Shown here piece after piece: positions 25,393 to 33,860 of a DNA stretch of 64,000 nt. A program made the position numbers and the translations under genes. Location of the stretch: positions 24,389 to 88,388 of the forward strand of contig DALYDM010000001.1 in assembly GCA_031973235.1 (NCBI GenBank), read 5' to 3'. The notes under the pieces were generated by a model, which worked only from the letters and a program-made list of their open reading frames with translations, was not told the DNA's origin and did not search any database. Each line of letters opens with the position of its first letter. Positions within the stretch are counted from its first letter, which is position 1. The stretch is from JAGOQQ01 sp031973235 (GTDB taxonomy: Bacteria > Patescibacteriota > Minisyncoccia > Phycocordibacterales > UBA9973).

Positions 25393-25427
25393 AAAGCCGG
25401 ACTGTGCAATGCACGGGCCGGCTTTAT
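25393..25427 (+). terminator. Terminator after the CHC2 gene
   Basis: AAAGCCGG / CCGGCTTT arms with an inner CTGTGCAATGCACGG hairpin. Confidence 0.75.
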
Positions 25428-25532
25428 AAATACTGCGAATCTCTCAAAATGAGAGAACAGTACCAGAAGTATACTTTTCTGTGAGAAAAATACAACTTTA
25501 TTTTCCTTTGAGTTTAGTGATACAATCTTAGT

Positions 25533-26366
25533 ATGTCTATATCTATTATCAAATCAACAGGAGAAGAGCAGTCGTTTAGTAAAAAGAAATTGTGCATGTC
25601 TCTCGAGCACGCTGGTGCACCAAAGAAGCTCGCAGATACGATTTGTAAGCGAGTGGAAGAGCATATCAATCCTGGAGCATCCACAAGTAAGATTTATCGA
25701 GAAGCACTTCGATATTTGATCAAAGAGAATCGCGAGCTTGCAGCTCGATATAGTATTCGTCGTGGTGTAGCGGCTCTAGGTCCTGCTGGGTTTGTGTTTG
25801 AGCAATACGTCGAGGCAATCTTGCAAGCATATGGATTCACCACAAAGAGAAATGTCATGATGAAAGGTGAATGTGTGACGCATGAAGTCGATGTGATGGC
25901 AATGAAAGACGGTGTGCATTATTTTCTTGAAATGAAATACCACAATCAAGTGGGAATCCGTACACATATAAATACTGTGATGTATGCGTATGCTCGATTG
26001 CTTGATATTTCTGCTGGTCTTGCAAAAAAAGAAAAGGATACACATGAACACAAAATGTGGCTTATCACAAATACCAAATTCACTGATACTTCAATCAAGT
26101 ATGCAAATTGTAAAGATGTAATTTTGACCGGATGGGATTATCCAGAAGGGAATAGTCTTGAAGATATGATTGCATACAAAAAGCTCTATCCTGTGACAGT
26201 GCTCCCTTCGATATCTGGCGCAATGCTTGAAGAACTCGCAAGAAAAAATATTATTCTCGCACAAGATTTGCTCCCATATACTCCCCACGCACTTTCGAAA
26301 CTCCTTATGATAGATGAGTATCGTGCTCAGAAAATTGCTCGAGATGTGGTAATGCTTATGAAATAG
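25533..26366 (+). CDS. ATP-cone domain fused to Mrr-like endonuclease
   Basis: 277 residues. An ATP-cone (about 2-88: IIKSTGEEQSFSKKKLCMSLEHAG), the nucleotide-sensing module known from ribonucleotide reductases and NrdR, is joined to a PD-(D/E)xK nuclease domain of the Mrr/type IV restriction class: HEVDVMAMKDGVHYFLEMKYHNQ gives the D...ExK core (here EMK). A helix-rich C-terminus with a helix-hairpin-helix look follows (LSKLLMIDEYRAQKIARDVV). This suggests DNA cleavage gated by ATP/dATP level. TACAAT ends 6 nt before the ATG. Confidence 0.8.
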   Translation: MSISIIKSTGEEQSFSKKKLCMSLEHAGAPKKLADTICKRVEEHINPGASTSKIYREALRYLIKENRELAARYSIRRGVAALGPAGFVFEQYVEAILQAYGFTTKRNVMMKGECVTHEVDVMAMKDGVHYFLEMKYHNQVGIRTHINTVMYAYARLLDISAGLAKKEKDTHEHKMWLITNTKFTDTSIKYANCKDVILTGWDYPEGNSLEDMIAYKKLYPVTVLPSISGAMLEELARKNIILAQDLLPYTPHALSKLLMIDEYRAQKIARDVVMLMK

Positions 26367-26384
26367 AGGTCGATTGACCTCTAT
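26361..26384 (+). terminator. Terminator overlapping the stop codon
   Basis: ATAGAGGTC GATT GACCTCTAT, T-rich tail; the TAG stop is inside the left arm. Confidence 0.75.
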
Positions 26385-26427
26385 TTTGTTTTGTTGTATT
26401 CTGTGGTCAAACTAAAACGAACCTTAT

Positions 26428-27018
26428 ATGACACAGAACAATAAAATTAGAATAATTTCATTTCCTGAAATGATCGAAATGGAATCACTCATGGATCCCT
26501 CGCTGCTGCTTCTGGGTCCAGTGCTCGGATCAAATATGGATATTCTCGAGTATGTGAAAACACATATTGAGAATACTTTGTCAGATATTAGGTTTCCAGA
26601 GAATAAGAAACTTAATATTGTCACTACTCGTTATCTTGGAGAAAATTTCAACGATATCAATGAAGCTGAGTACAACGAGTGGGTTACTACAATGATAGAT
26701 GTGCATGTAAAGCGTGATCCCGGAAGAGTTGTCCTGGTTATGATACCAAGAGGTGATGGAACTGTAGTAAATCCGATTCGTGGATATGCACGTCACACAT
26801 CGTTTGAGCTTGGGTATCTCCTTGGTGTGAATGCGCGATTATCGGTGTATATCGAGAATGGCTTTTGTGAATACAAATACTATTACCATACAATTATGGG
26901 TATTAAGCCAGGCTTACCGATTTGGGCTGATCCGCTCCAGGCAATTCAAGATGCCCTTATGATGGTATTAAAAACAGACAGGGTATCGGAAAATAGTGGC
27001 AACACTGTTACATTCTAA
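26428..27018 (+). CDS. Nucleoside 2-deoxyribosyltransferase-like protein
   Basis: 196 residues, soluble. LLLLGPVLGSNMDILEYVKTHIENTL opens a Rossmann-like fold, VVLVMIPRGDG sits in the middle, and YARHTSFELGYLLGVNARLSVYIENGF resembles the tSkfElG..... strand-helix that binds the sugar in nucleoside deoxyribosyltransferase-like proteins. The catalytic Glu would be that in SFELG. Function could be base salvage or nucleotide cleavage; similarity is distant. The leader ends AAAACGAACCTTAT directly before the ATG. Confidence 0.5.
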   Translation: MTQNNKIRIISFPEMIEMESLMDPSLLLLGPVLGSNMDILEYVKTHIENTLSDIRFPENKKLNIVTTRYLGENFNDINEAEYNEWVTTMIDVHVKRDPGRVVLVMIPRGDGTVVNPIRGYARHTSFELGYLLGVNARLSVYIENGFCEYKYYYHTIMGIKPGLPIWADPLQAIQDALMMVLKTDRVSENSGNTVTF

Positions 27019-27024
27019 TTATTG

Positions 27025-27052
27025 AATCCCCGCGTAACATGCGGGGATTTTG
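27025..27052 (+). terminator. Terminator
   Basis: AATCCCCGC / GCGGGGATT and T-rich tail. Confidence 0.85.
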
Positions 27053-27053
27053 T

Positions 27054-27081
27054 TTGACTCATTCTTAAAATGTGTTATTAT
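27054..27081 (+). promoter_or_regulatory. Promoter of the second sigma gene
   Basis: TTGACT (27054-27059), 16 nt, TATTAT (27076-27081); A-rich leader of ~22 nt. Confidence 0.65.
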
Positions 27082-27110
27082 GTATACAAACGTTCAAAAT
27101 AAAGAAAAAA

Positions 27111-27974
27111 ATGCGTCAATTGAAAATTACCAACCAGTTCACAATTAGAGAATCTGATTCACTTACAAAGTATCTGAGTGACATATCTAAAGAGCCGTTA
27201 CTTACTGTCGAGAGAGAAATTGAACTCACTGTCCGTATCAAGCTAGGCGATAAACGCGCACTTAATGAACTTGTAAAATCAAATTTAAGATTTGTGGTTT
27301 CTGTGGCTAAGCAGTATCAAAATCAGGGCTTGATGCTCGGTGATTTGATAAACGAAGGGAATCTCGGACTCATAAAGGCTGCAAGTCGTTTCGACGAAAC
27401 TCGTGGATTTAAATTCATTTCATACGCTGTGTGGTGGATACGTCAATGTATTTTGCAAGCACTCGCCGAACAGTCACGAATTGTAAGGCTTCCGTTAAAT
27501 CAAATCGGAATGATTAACAAGATCAATAAAGCTTTTAGTCGTTTGGAGCAAGAGTTCGAACGAGAGCCAACAGATGACGAACTTGCATCTTGTTTGGATG
27601 TGTCCATTGATGATATTAGCTCAATGTCAAATCAATCAGGACGAATTGTGTCACTTGACAGTTCTTATGAGCCGGGCGGTGAAGCTATTATTGAAAGCAT
27701 TGCTTGTCCTGATGCGGGCCCTTCTCATCCGAGTAATAATCTTATTCATGAATCACTTCAACATGAGATCAGACGTTTGCTTGGGTCGTTGACTCCGAGA
27801 CAGGCAGGTGTGATTAATTTGTACTTCGGGCTCGATGGTAAACCTCTCACATTAGAAGAAATTGGTGAACGATACGAACTCACCCGTGAGCGAGTGCGTC
27901 AAATAAAAGAAACAGCACTTAAAAAACTCAAGAGTGATAGTCGTTCGAGAGTACTCAAAGCATTTATGAATTAG
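27111..27974 (+). CDS. RNA polymerase sigma-70 family factor, Bacteroidota RpoD-like (second copy)
   Basis: 287 residues, the same length as the factor at 11449-12312 and clearly its paralogue: MRQLKIT start, SNLRFVVSVAKQYQNQGL, RFDETRGFKFISYAVWWIRQCI, and region 4 LEEIGERYELTRERVRQIKETALKKLK. This copy is even closer to the Bacteroidota primary factor (LAEQSRIVRLPLNQIGMINKINKAF). The start was set at ATG 27111; the open frame upstream is noise, since it runs through the promoter. Two such factors in one 64-kb window suggest duplication after, or repeated, lateral gain. Confidence 0.9.
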   Translation: MRQLKITNQFTIRESDSLTKYLSDISKEPLLTVEREIELTVRIKLGDKRALNELVKSNLRFVVSVAKQYQNQGLMLGDLINEGNLGLIKAASRFDETRGFKFISYAVWWIRQCILQALAEQSRIVRLPLNQIGMINKINKAFSRLEQEFEREPTDDELASCLDVSIDDISSMSNQSGRIVSLDSSYEPGGEAIIESIACPDAGPSHPSNNLIHESLQHEIRRLLGSLTPRQAGVINLYFGLDGKPLTLEEIGERYELTRERVRQIKETALKKLKSDSRSRVLKAFMN

Positions 27975-27989
27975 ACGTAAAAATGGTAT

Positions 27990-28018
27990 CAAAACCCCCG
28001 CATTTGCGGGGGTTTTTA
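27990..28018. terminator. Bidirectional terminator
   Basis: AAAACCCCCGC ATTT GCGGGGGTTTTT between converging genes. Confidence 0.9.
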
Positions 28019-29071
28019 TTCTTCATCTTGACTTGGTTTGTCTATCGAAAGTACTGTGAGTTCTGGTGATGCACCTGTGATCCTCATAACATCTTTGTCT
28101 ATTTTTTTGAGCTCTTTATTTGCAAGGTTGTATTGATTGACTGTGGTTCCGAGTGCATTGCCGAGTTTTGTATTGTATTCTTCGTATGCTTTAACATGTT
28201 TTCCGAGTTCTTCAACACGCTTCACGATTTCTTTCGCTGACTCTTCAATTTGCATTGCTTTTAATCCTTGAAGTACAGTTTGAAGATATGCCAGAAATGA
28301 AGTAGGAGAGACGATGATGACTTTGTATTTGCCCGCAGCACGCTGGATGAGGTTGTCTGTATCTTCAGTGATTGCACCGACTTTACCAATGAGGAGATCA
28401 TAATATATCGCTTCGTGTGGAATAAACATAAATGCAAAATCCATTGTATTTTCCGATGGTCTAATATACTTTGAAGTTTCGACGATACGATTCTTCAAGT
28501 CGTTTACAAAAAGTTTTTCTAAACGATCTTTTTCTGTTGGATCAGTTGTTTCTGAGAGTCTGTTGTAGTTTTCCAAAGAAAATTTTGAATCAATTGGAAT
28601 TATCTTGTCTTTTACGAACACTACCGCATCAACAATTTCGTTGTTTGAAAATGTGTATTGCATTTGAAATTGTCCAGGAGGAAGAACATTTTTGAGGAGT
28701 GTTTCAAGATAATATTCTCCTAGAATTCCACGCTGTTTTGGATTTTTCAAAATGTCTTGGAGGTTTTTGAGTTGATCAGCAAAAGACACAACTTGCTTGT
28801 TGGTCTCATCGAGTCGTACGAGTTTCTCGGTGATATCCCGAATAATTTTTTGTGATTCGCCAGATTGATAGCGAATAGATTCGTTGACTTGTTTGTGGGA
28901 TTCACCAAGTTTTTGGTCGACGGTGCGAGTGAGAGTGTCGAATTGTTGCAAGAGAAGCTGCATTGCGCGGTCGTCTTGCACAACAGGCTTATTTTTACGA
29001 GAAATTACGACAATAAGTCCGATGCCAAGTCCAAGTACAACGATAGATAGAATTATAAGTGCGATTTGCAT
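28016..29071 (-). CDS. rmuC: DNA recombination protein RmuC-like
   Basis: 351 residues. N-terminal membrane helix (2-24), long coiled coil (about 35-110), then the RmuC core: PKQRGILGEYYLETLLKNVLPPGQFQMQY and later DFAFMFIPHEAIYYDLLIGK and KYKVIIVSPTSFLAYLQTV. RmuC proteins limit inverted-repeat recombination and share a restriction-endonuclease-like fold. 4 nt after the exonuclease gene, so the two form an operon for DNA maintenance. Confidence 0.92.
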   Translation of the reverse strand: MQIALIILSIVVLGLGIGLIVVISRKNKPVVQDDRAMQLLLQQFDTLTRTVDQKLGESHKQVNESIRYQSGESQKIIRDITEKLVRLDETNKQVVSFADQLKNLQDILKNPKQRGILGEYYLETLLKNVLPPGQFQMQYTFSNNEIVDAVVFVKDKIIPIDSKFSLENYNRLSETTDPTEKDRLEKLFVNDLKNRIVETSKYIRPSENTMDFAFMFIPHEAIYYDLLIGKVGAITEDTDNLIQRAAGKYKVIIVSPTSFLAYLQTVLQGLKAMQIEESAKEIVKRVEELGKHVKAYEEYNTKLGNALGTTVNQYNLANKELKKIDKDVMRITGASPELTVLSIDKPSQDEE

Positions 29072-29075
29072 AAGA

Positions 29076-29801
29076 TTATTGCTTTCCTAAATAATATTTT
29101 AACGTATAAATCCAATCTTCTTCGTCTGCCTCATTTTGCATTTTTTGTTTGAGAAGCCAATCAAGATATCCTGAATCGATCTTCGCTACTTCTGAGACTT
29201 TTTTTCCAGTATGTTTTCCAAAGGTAAACATACTCATTAGTGACGGGCGTGAAGAAATCTCGAGCATTTGATTTAAAAGTTGATCTTCGTCATCTGTACC
29301 GAGTTCTTTTTTGAGTGCATCTTTGAGTCTCGGGAAAAGTTGTTCGAGTACAAGTACGTCACCAAGTGCGTCGTGAGCCTGTGCCTCAATTTCAATTTCT
29401 AAGTAATAACGGAGGTATTGGAGATTGTATCGAGGAATCTTGTCTTCCTTATCGAGATGTCGAGCAAGACGAAGTGTGCAAATAACATTTTTTGGTACTA
29501 TTCTTTCTTTTTCAAACATACCCACATCAAATCGTGCATTGTGTGCGATAAAGATTGAATCTTCGTCTTCAAGAAGTTTTTTGACTGATGTGTATTCTGC
29601 ACTTTCTTTGAATACTGGTTTGTCTGCAACCATTTTGTTGGTGATGTGAGTCACAGCACTTGCTTCTGGCGGAATCTTCTTTCCTGGATTGTAGAGTGCT
29701 TCAAAAACCGCATCATCGTATTTGTACGCAATTTGGCATAGTACATCATCGGGTCCATTGCCGGTAGTTTCGGTATCAATAAAAATAAATCTCTTGCTCA
29801 T
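29076..29801 (-). CDS. DnaQ-like 3'-5' exonuclease with DUF3820 tail
   Basis: 241 residues. DEDD exonuclease motifs: FIFIDTETTGNG (Exo I), FIAHNARFDVGMF (Exo II) and AHDALGDVLVLEQLF (Exo III, DEDDh type). The C-terminal ~70 residues (MFTFGKHTGKKVSEVAKIDSGYLDWLLKQ) are a DUF3820 module often attached to such nucleases. The start was set at MSKRFIF (29801), 8 nt after TATACT on the minus strand; the open frame upstream is AT-rich noise. Proofreading or RNase T-like processing are both possible. Confidence 0.9.
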   Translation of the reverse strand: MSKRFIFIDTETTGNGPDDVLCQIAYKYDDAVFEALYNPGKKIPPEASAVTHITNKMVADKPVFKESAEYTSVKKLLEDEDSIFIAHNARFDVGMFEKERIVPKNVICTLRLARHLDKEDKIPRYNLQYLRYYLEIEIEAQAHDALGDVLVLEQLFPRLKDALKKELGTDDEDQLLNQMLEISSRPSLMSMFTFGKHTGKKVSEVAKIDSGYLDWLLKQKMQNEADEEDWIYTLKYYLGKQ

Positions 29802-29863
29802 ATATATGAAGTATATAGTATTTTTATAAATAATGTACTGTTTAATTTTATTGAATCTAATGG

Positions 29864-29869
29864 TATAAT
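29864..29869 (+). promoter_or_regulatory. -10 box of the yqeY transcript, leaderless
   Basis: TATAAT ends 8 nt before the ATG at 29878; it is divergent from the exonuclease promoter. Confidence 0.5.
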
Positions 29870-29877
29870 CCTCGTAT

Positions 29878-30336
29878 ATGAACAATCTTCAAGACTCAAT
29901 TTCACAGCAAATTAAGGATGCAATGATGGCAAAGGATCAAGTTCGACTTGATACACTTCGAAGTGTGAAGTCTGCCTTCACTAATGAACTCGTCGCAAAA
30001 GGTCGTAAACCCACAGAATCACTTTCTGATGAGGAATGTATAGCGGTTATTACAAGGCTTGCAAAGCAACGAAAGGATTCAATTGAGCAATTCACAAACG
30101 GCGGACGACCAGAACTTGCAGCAGAAGAGAAGGCCCAGCTTGATGTTCTTTCGGCATTTCTTCCTCAGATGATGTCAAAAGAAGATGTGATGAATATCGC
30201 AATCGCAAAAAAATCAGAACTTGGCATTGAAGACAAATCTAAAGCAGGAATTCTTATGTCTAATCTGATGAAAGACCTCAAAGGTAAGGCTGACGGTACA
30301 TTAGTAAAAGAAGTTGTTGATTCTCTATTTTCATAA
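29878..30336 (+). CDS. GatB/YqeY domain protein
   Basis: 152 residues of the YqeY family: DAMMAKDQVRLDTLRSVKSAF at the start and the AKQRKDSIEQFTNGGRPELAAEEKAQLDVLSAFLPQMMS core. The same domain forms the tail of GatB and binds tRNA there; free YqeY is thought to be a tRNA-related factor. Three further genes follow closely (4, 24 and -1 nt gaps). Confidence 0.92.
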   Translation: MNNLQDSISQQIKDAMMAKDQVRLDTLRSVKSAFTNELVAKGRKPTESLSDEECIAVITRLAKQRKDSIEQFTNGGRPELAAEEKAQLDVLSAFLPQMMSKEDVMNIAIAKKSELGIEDKSKAGILMSNLMKDLKGKADGTLVKEVVDSLFS

Positions 30337-30339
30337 ACT

Positions 30340-30654
30340 ATGTTTGAAAAATTTTCACCTGAAGAAAATAATGATGATATTCAATTAAAGATTGACACGA
30401 ACTCTGCTCAGCTTGAGTATGTTCAGAAAAGGCTTCTTGAGCGTGAAGAAGATGATCAAGAGCAGTCAAATCTCAATGATGAACAACGAGAAGCGTTGCG
30501 TAAGCTGCTTCTTGAAACTGGCCAAAAATTAAGTATGTACAAACAATTTCAAGATTCAATAAACTCAAAATCACAAGAAGCAAAAGTGATAGAGATGAAA
30601 CCTGATGAAGATATTGAAGACGAAGATCAAAATCGATTTAGAAAAGCAATCTAA
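30340..30654 (+). CDS. Small coiled-coil protein of unknown function
   Basis: 104 residues, acidic, mostly helical with heptads (LKIDTNSAQLEYVQKRLLEREEDDQEQ, EALRKLLLETGQKLSMYKQFQD). No membrane segment or known domain. Located 3 nt after yqeY and therefore probably cotranslated. Confidence 0.6.
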   Translation: MFEKFSPEENNDDIQLKIDTNSAQLEYVQKRLLEREEDDQEQSNLNDEQREALRKLLLETGQKLSMYKQFQDSINSKSQEAKVIEMKPDEDIEDEDQNRFRKAI

Positions 30655-30678
30655 TTTATTATTAGCTTTTTAATTATT

Positions 30679-31023
30679 ATGAAAATTATTTTACATTGGC
30701 TCATTATCACAGGTGCAGTCCTCGCAACACCGTATGTGGTGGACGGCATTAGTGTGACATCTTTTGTTACCGCGCTTATTGTGGCGGCGATTTTGGGATT
30801 TATTAATACTATTATTAAACCAATTATTTCAATTCTCACACTTCCACTCAATCTTCTAACGCTTGGGTTGTTTTCACTTGTCTTGAACGGACTTTTCTTT
30901 TGGCTTGTTGCAAGTGTGATCACAGGATTTAATGTGGATGGTTTCAAAGCTGCATTCCTCGGTGCAATCGTGGTGTCTGTTATCAACTGGCTGGGATCAA
31001 AGATTCTCAAAAAAGACGACTAA
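30679..31023 (+). CDS. Phage-holin-family (4 superfamily IV type) membrane protein
   Basis: 114 residues, four membrane helices. Pattern GFINTIIKPIISILTLPLNLLTLGLFSLVLNGLFFWL is diagnostic of this family (COG1950). Despite the name, chromosomal members are ordinary inner-membrane proteins and nothing else here is phage-like. Its stop overlaps the next ATG by one base. Confidence 0.85.
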   Translation: MKIILHWLIITGAVLATPYVVDGISVTSFVTALIVAAILGFINTIIKPIISILTLPLNLLTLGLFSLVLNGLFFWLVASVITGFNVDGFKAAFLGAIVVSVINWLGSKILKKDD

Positions 31024-31925
31024 TGTTTGGATTTAAAAAAAAGACAATTGCTGTTCATGATGGAGGCTTTCATACTGATGATGTATTTGCGTGTGCGACA
31101 TTGGCACTTTATTTCGATATCAATGGAATTTCATACAGAATAATCCGAACACGAGATGAGAAGATTATTAACGAGGGTGATATTGTTGTTGATGTCGGAA
31201 GTGTGTATGACCCAAAGAATGGTAGATTTGACCATCATCAAAAAGAAGGAGCCGGAATTCGAGAAAATGGAATTCCATTTGCATCATTTGGACTTGTGTG
31301 GATGGAGTATGGAAAGAAAATTGTAACTTCAAATGAAGCATGGAAAAGAATTGATGAAAAACTCGTGCAACCAATCGATGCAGGAGACAATGGTGTGTCT
31401 ACGTTTGAACTCACTTCATTTGGTGTGAGACCATATTTAATTTCTGATGTGATCGGATTATTTACATCGAACTTCAATGAACCAGAAGAAATCAATGAGA
31501 TAAATTTTCTCGAGATGGTGAATTTTGCAAAAAAAGTTCTTGCACGGGAAATTAAGAATACTACTGAATTTTTCGAATCAATATCAAAGGTTGAAAAAAT
31601 ATACCAAGATACATCTGATAAAAGAATTATTGTGATGTCTGAAAGTTTGCCGTGGAAAGAAGTCATGCAATCACACATTGAGCCAATTTTTGTAGTATAT
31701 CCACGTAGTGATGGAAATTGGGGTATCCATGGAGTAAAAAAAGAAAAAGTTGGCTTTGAAATACGAAAAGAATTTCCAAAAGAATGGTCAGGATTGCGTG
31801 ATGAAGAACTTTCAAAAATTTCAGGCATTAGTGACGCAGTGTTTTGTCATAAAGCATGTTTTCTTTGTGTGGTTAAATCAAAAGAATCTGCAATTAAAAT
31901 TGCTCAAATTGCATTAGCTCAATAA
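31023..31925 (+). CDS. MYG1 family DHH-type metal-dependent hydrolase
   Basis: 300 residues. IAVHDGGFHTDDVFACATL, VDVGSVYDPKNGRFDHHQKEG (DHH-like metal motif) and ASFGLVWMEYG are the family hallmarks; the end carries CHKACFLCVVKSKESA. Eukaryotic MYG1 is an exonuclease acting on RNA in nucleus and mitochondria; bacterial members are little studied. Last gene of the yqeY operon. Confidence 0.9.
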   Translation: MFGFKKKTIAVHDGGFHTDDVFACATLALYFDINGISYRIIRTRDEKIINEGDIVVDVGSVYDPKNGRFDHHQKEGAGIRENGIPFASFGLVWMEYGKKIVTSNEAWKRIDEKLVQPIDAGDNGVSTFELTSFGVRPYLISDVIGLFTSNFNEPEEINEINFLEMVNFAKKVLAREIKNTTEFFESISKVEKIYQDTSDKRIIVMSESLPWKEVMQSHIEPIFVVYPRSDGNWGIHGVKKEKVGFEIRKEFPKEWSGLRDEELSKISGISDAVFCHKACFLCVVKSKESAIKIAQIALAQ

Positions 31926-31997
31926 TTTACATAATAGGAAAAAGTGTTTTAATGTGCTAGTATTCAATAACTTAATTAATATTTAAATACTAAATTC

Positions 31998-33011
31998 ATG
32001 GCTTTCGTAGACGAACTAACTATATATGCAGAAGCAGGCGCTGGGGGAAACGGCGTTGTTCGTTGGCGTCAGGAAAAATTTATACCAAAAGGAGGGCCAG
32101 CTGGAGGAAACGGTGGCCGAGGAGGGGATGTGTTTGTGGAAGCAGTTCGGGATATTTATATTCTTGCCAAGTACAAAGGTAACAACAAATTTCATGCAGA
32201 ACGTGGTGAAGACGGACGTGGATCAAGTGAGCATGGAGCAAATGGTGACGATGTGGTAATTCAGCTACCAATAGGTTCTGTGATTACAAACAAGGAAACA
32301 GGTCGTGTCGTGCGACTCGACAACGAAGGCGAGAAAATACAGATTCTTCGCGGAGGTTCTGGTGGATATGGAAATGAACATTTCAAGTCTTCAATCAATG
32401 TCTCACCTCAAGAGCAAAAAGATGGAAGAGAGGGAGATAAAGGTGAATTTAGAGTTGAGCTTGAACTTTTTGCTGATGTAGGACTCGTGGGGCTACCAAA
32501 TGCAGGGAAGTCATCACTGCTCAATTCGCTTACAAATGCTAAGGCGAAAGTCGGCGACTATGCCTTTACCACACTTGATCCAAACCTTGGAGCATTTTAT
32601 GGATATGTGATTGCAGACATTCCGGGAATTATTGAAGGTGCATCAGAAGGCAAAGGACTTGGAACAAAATTCCTTCGTCATATCAAACGCACAAAAATGC
32701 TCGCTCATCTTATTTCGTTTGAAAATGAAGACATGCTAGGTATGTACAAACAAATTCGTAAAGAACTCAAAAACTATGGAAATGGTTTGGATGAAAAAGA
32801 TGAAGTGATTGTTCTCACAAAAACAGATGTTACTGAGGAGAAAAATATCTCGAAAGTTAAAAAAGAATTTGAAAAATTGGGCAAGCCAGTTTTCACACTC
32901 TCGCTTTTTGATGATCAATCTATCAAATCTTTCCAAGACGAACTTGTCAAAATTCTAAGAGAAAAAGAAGAAAAGGAAAAAGCAGAAAAAGAAAATACCG
33001 AAGCTGAATAA
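31998..33011 (+). CDS. obg: GTPase Obg
   Basis: 337 residues. Glycine-rich Obg domain (1-157, AGAGGNGVVRWRQEKFIPKG), then the G domain: P-loop GLPNAGKS (165-172), DIPGIIEGASEGKGLG (G3/switch II) and TKTD in the G4 position. No C-terminal OCT domain, only a short Glu/Lys tail. Acts in 50S maturation and stress signalling. The stop lies within the terminator stem. Confidence 0.95.
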   Translation: MAFVDELTIYAEAGAGGNGVVRWRQEKFIPKGGPAGGNGGRGGDVFVEAVRDIYILAKYKGNNKFHAERGEDGRGSSEHGANGDDVVIQLPIGSVITNKETGRVVRLDNEGEKIQILRGGSGGYGNEHFKSSINVSPQEQKDGREGDKGEFRVELELFADVGLVGLPNAGKSSLLNSLTNAKAKVGDYAFTTLDPNLGAFYGYVIADIPGIIEGASEGKGLGTKFLRHIKRTKMLAHLISFENEDMLGMYKQIRKELKNYGNGLDEKDEVIVLTKTDVTEEKNISKVKKEFEKLGKPVFTLSLFDDQSIKSFQDELVKILREKEEKEKAEKENTEAE

Positions 33012-33021
33012 TCAGCTTCGG
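32998..33021 (+). terminator. Terminator overlapping the obg stop
   Basis: CCGAAGCTGA ATAA TCAGCTTCGG, weak T tail; last codons of obg form the left arm. Confidence 0.65.
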
Positions 33022-33032
33022 TGGGGTTAAAT

Positions 33033-33413
33033 TTATCGCTTATGGAAGCGTGGTTTTGTTACTATGAAATTTACCCATCCTTTTGAAACATTAAGTTCGT
33101 AAGTGGATATCACTTTCGTTATGGATTCGTTGAAGTGAAGTTTGGATTGTGATCGGATGCAGTGTCGGTCAATTGTGTACAGTTCGTTGTAAAAATCAGT
33201 AATTTGACCCTTGTTTCGAAGTGTAGTGAGAGCTTCTGCAATTATAGGATATCCCAGCACTGTGGTTTCTCGTATGAGCGATCCATTTTTCTCGCATGTA
33301 TACTTTTTAAGTAAAAGTGACAATGCGCTATTGGGTTTTGTTTTTCTGATTTTACCCAAATAGTCTCGGTATGTGTACTGTGTCACATCATGTGCAATAT
33401 TTATTTTTTTCAT
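33033..33413 (-). CDS. Orphan protein of unknown function
   Basis: 126 residues, basic, without membrane segment or known motif (KINIAHDVTQYTYRDYLGKI... TKPRFHKR). Supported as a gene by a near-consensus promoter (TTGACA, 17 nt, TAAGGT) placed ~18 nt before a short leader and by filling a gap between other genes. Confidence 0.5.
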   Translation of the reverse strand: MKKINIAHDVTQYTYRDYLGKIRKTKPNSALSLLLKKYTCEKNGSLIRETTVLGYPIIAEALTTLRNKGQITDFYNELYTIDRHCIRSQSKLHFNESITKVISTYELNVSKGWVNFIVTKPRFHKR

Positions 33414-33429
33414 AGTAATAGTTTTTTAC

Positions 33430-33458
33430 ACCTTACTATTTCACTAAGTTGCTGTCAA
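33430..33458 (-). promoter_or_regulatory. Promoter of the 33033-33413 gene
   Basis: Minus strand TTGACA (33453-33458), 17 nt, TAAGGT (33430-33435). Confidence 0.55.
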
Positions 33459-33469
33459 ATATCAAAAAT

Positions 33470-33491
33470 AGAGAGCCGGTGAAGGCTCTCT
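33470..33491 (-). terminator. Terminator of the 33504-33836 gene
   Basis: AGAGAGCC / GGCTCTCT with a T run in the minus direction. Confidence 0.7.
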
Positions 33492-33503
33492 CTGTGTTTT
33501 ATT

Positions 33504-33836
33504 TCAAGGGCATATTTGCCTAGAAATATTTTTTGATAGTACGGTTGGGATAACAGCAAAAATTGCAGTTAGATATATTACTGAAACTATTTTTATCACC
33601 AGTTCGATACTCCACTTATCAAATTGATGTGGGTTCAAATTTAGAAGATAAGTGAATGCAATAGTAACTATTGCAAAAGAGAATGTTGCCGTTCTTTTAT
33701 CACTTCCGCTGAGGTTGATGAGTGATGAAAGAATTAACATTGCACCAGGCACGAACGATTCGATCTGGTTGTCGATAATGGATATGGCAATAATTGCCAC
33801 TCCGGCTACTGCGAGTAATACAAGGATGTTTTTCAT
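33504..33836 (-). CDS. Small four-helix membrane protein
   Basis: 110 residues with four membrane helices (about 3-20, 25-42, 52-67, 78-100). No family recognised. Strong promoter (TTGACT, 17 nt, TATTAT) and a ~20-nt leader with weak purine content. Member of the orphan set with consensus promoters. Confidence 0.5.
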   Translation of the reverse strand: MKNILVLLAVAGVAIIAISIIDNQIESFVPGAMLILSSLINLSGSDKRTATFSFAIVTIAFTYLLNLNPHQFDKWSIELVIKIVSVIYLTAIFAVIPTVLSKNISRQICP

Positions 33837-33860
33837 ATGAAGACCTTTTGATTTAAAAAT

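Noticed and set aside
30679..31023. Prophage (holin)
   Set aside because: The family name says phage holin, but the gene lies in a housekeeping operon and no other phage gene is near.
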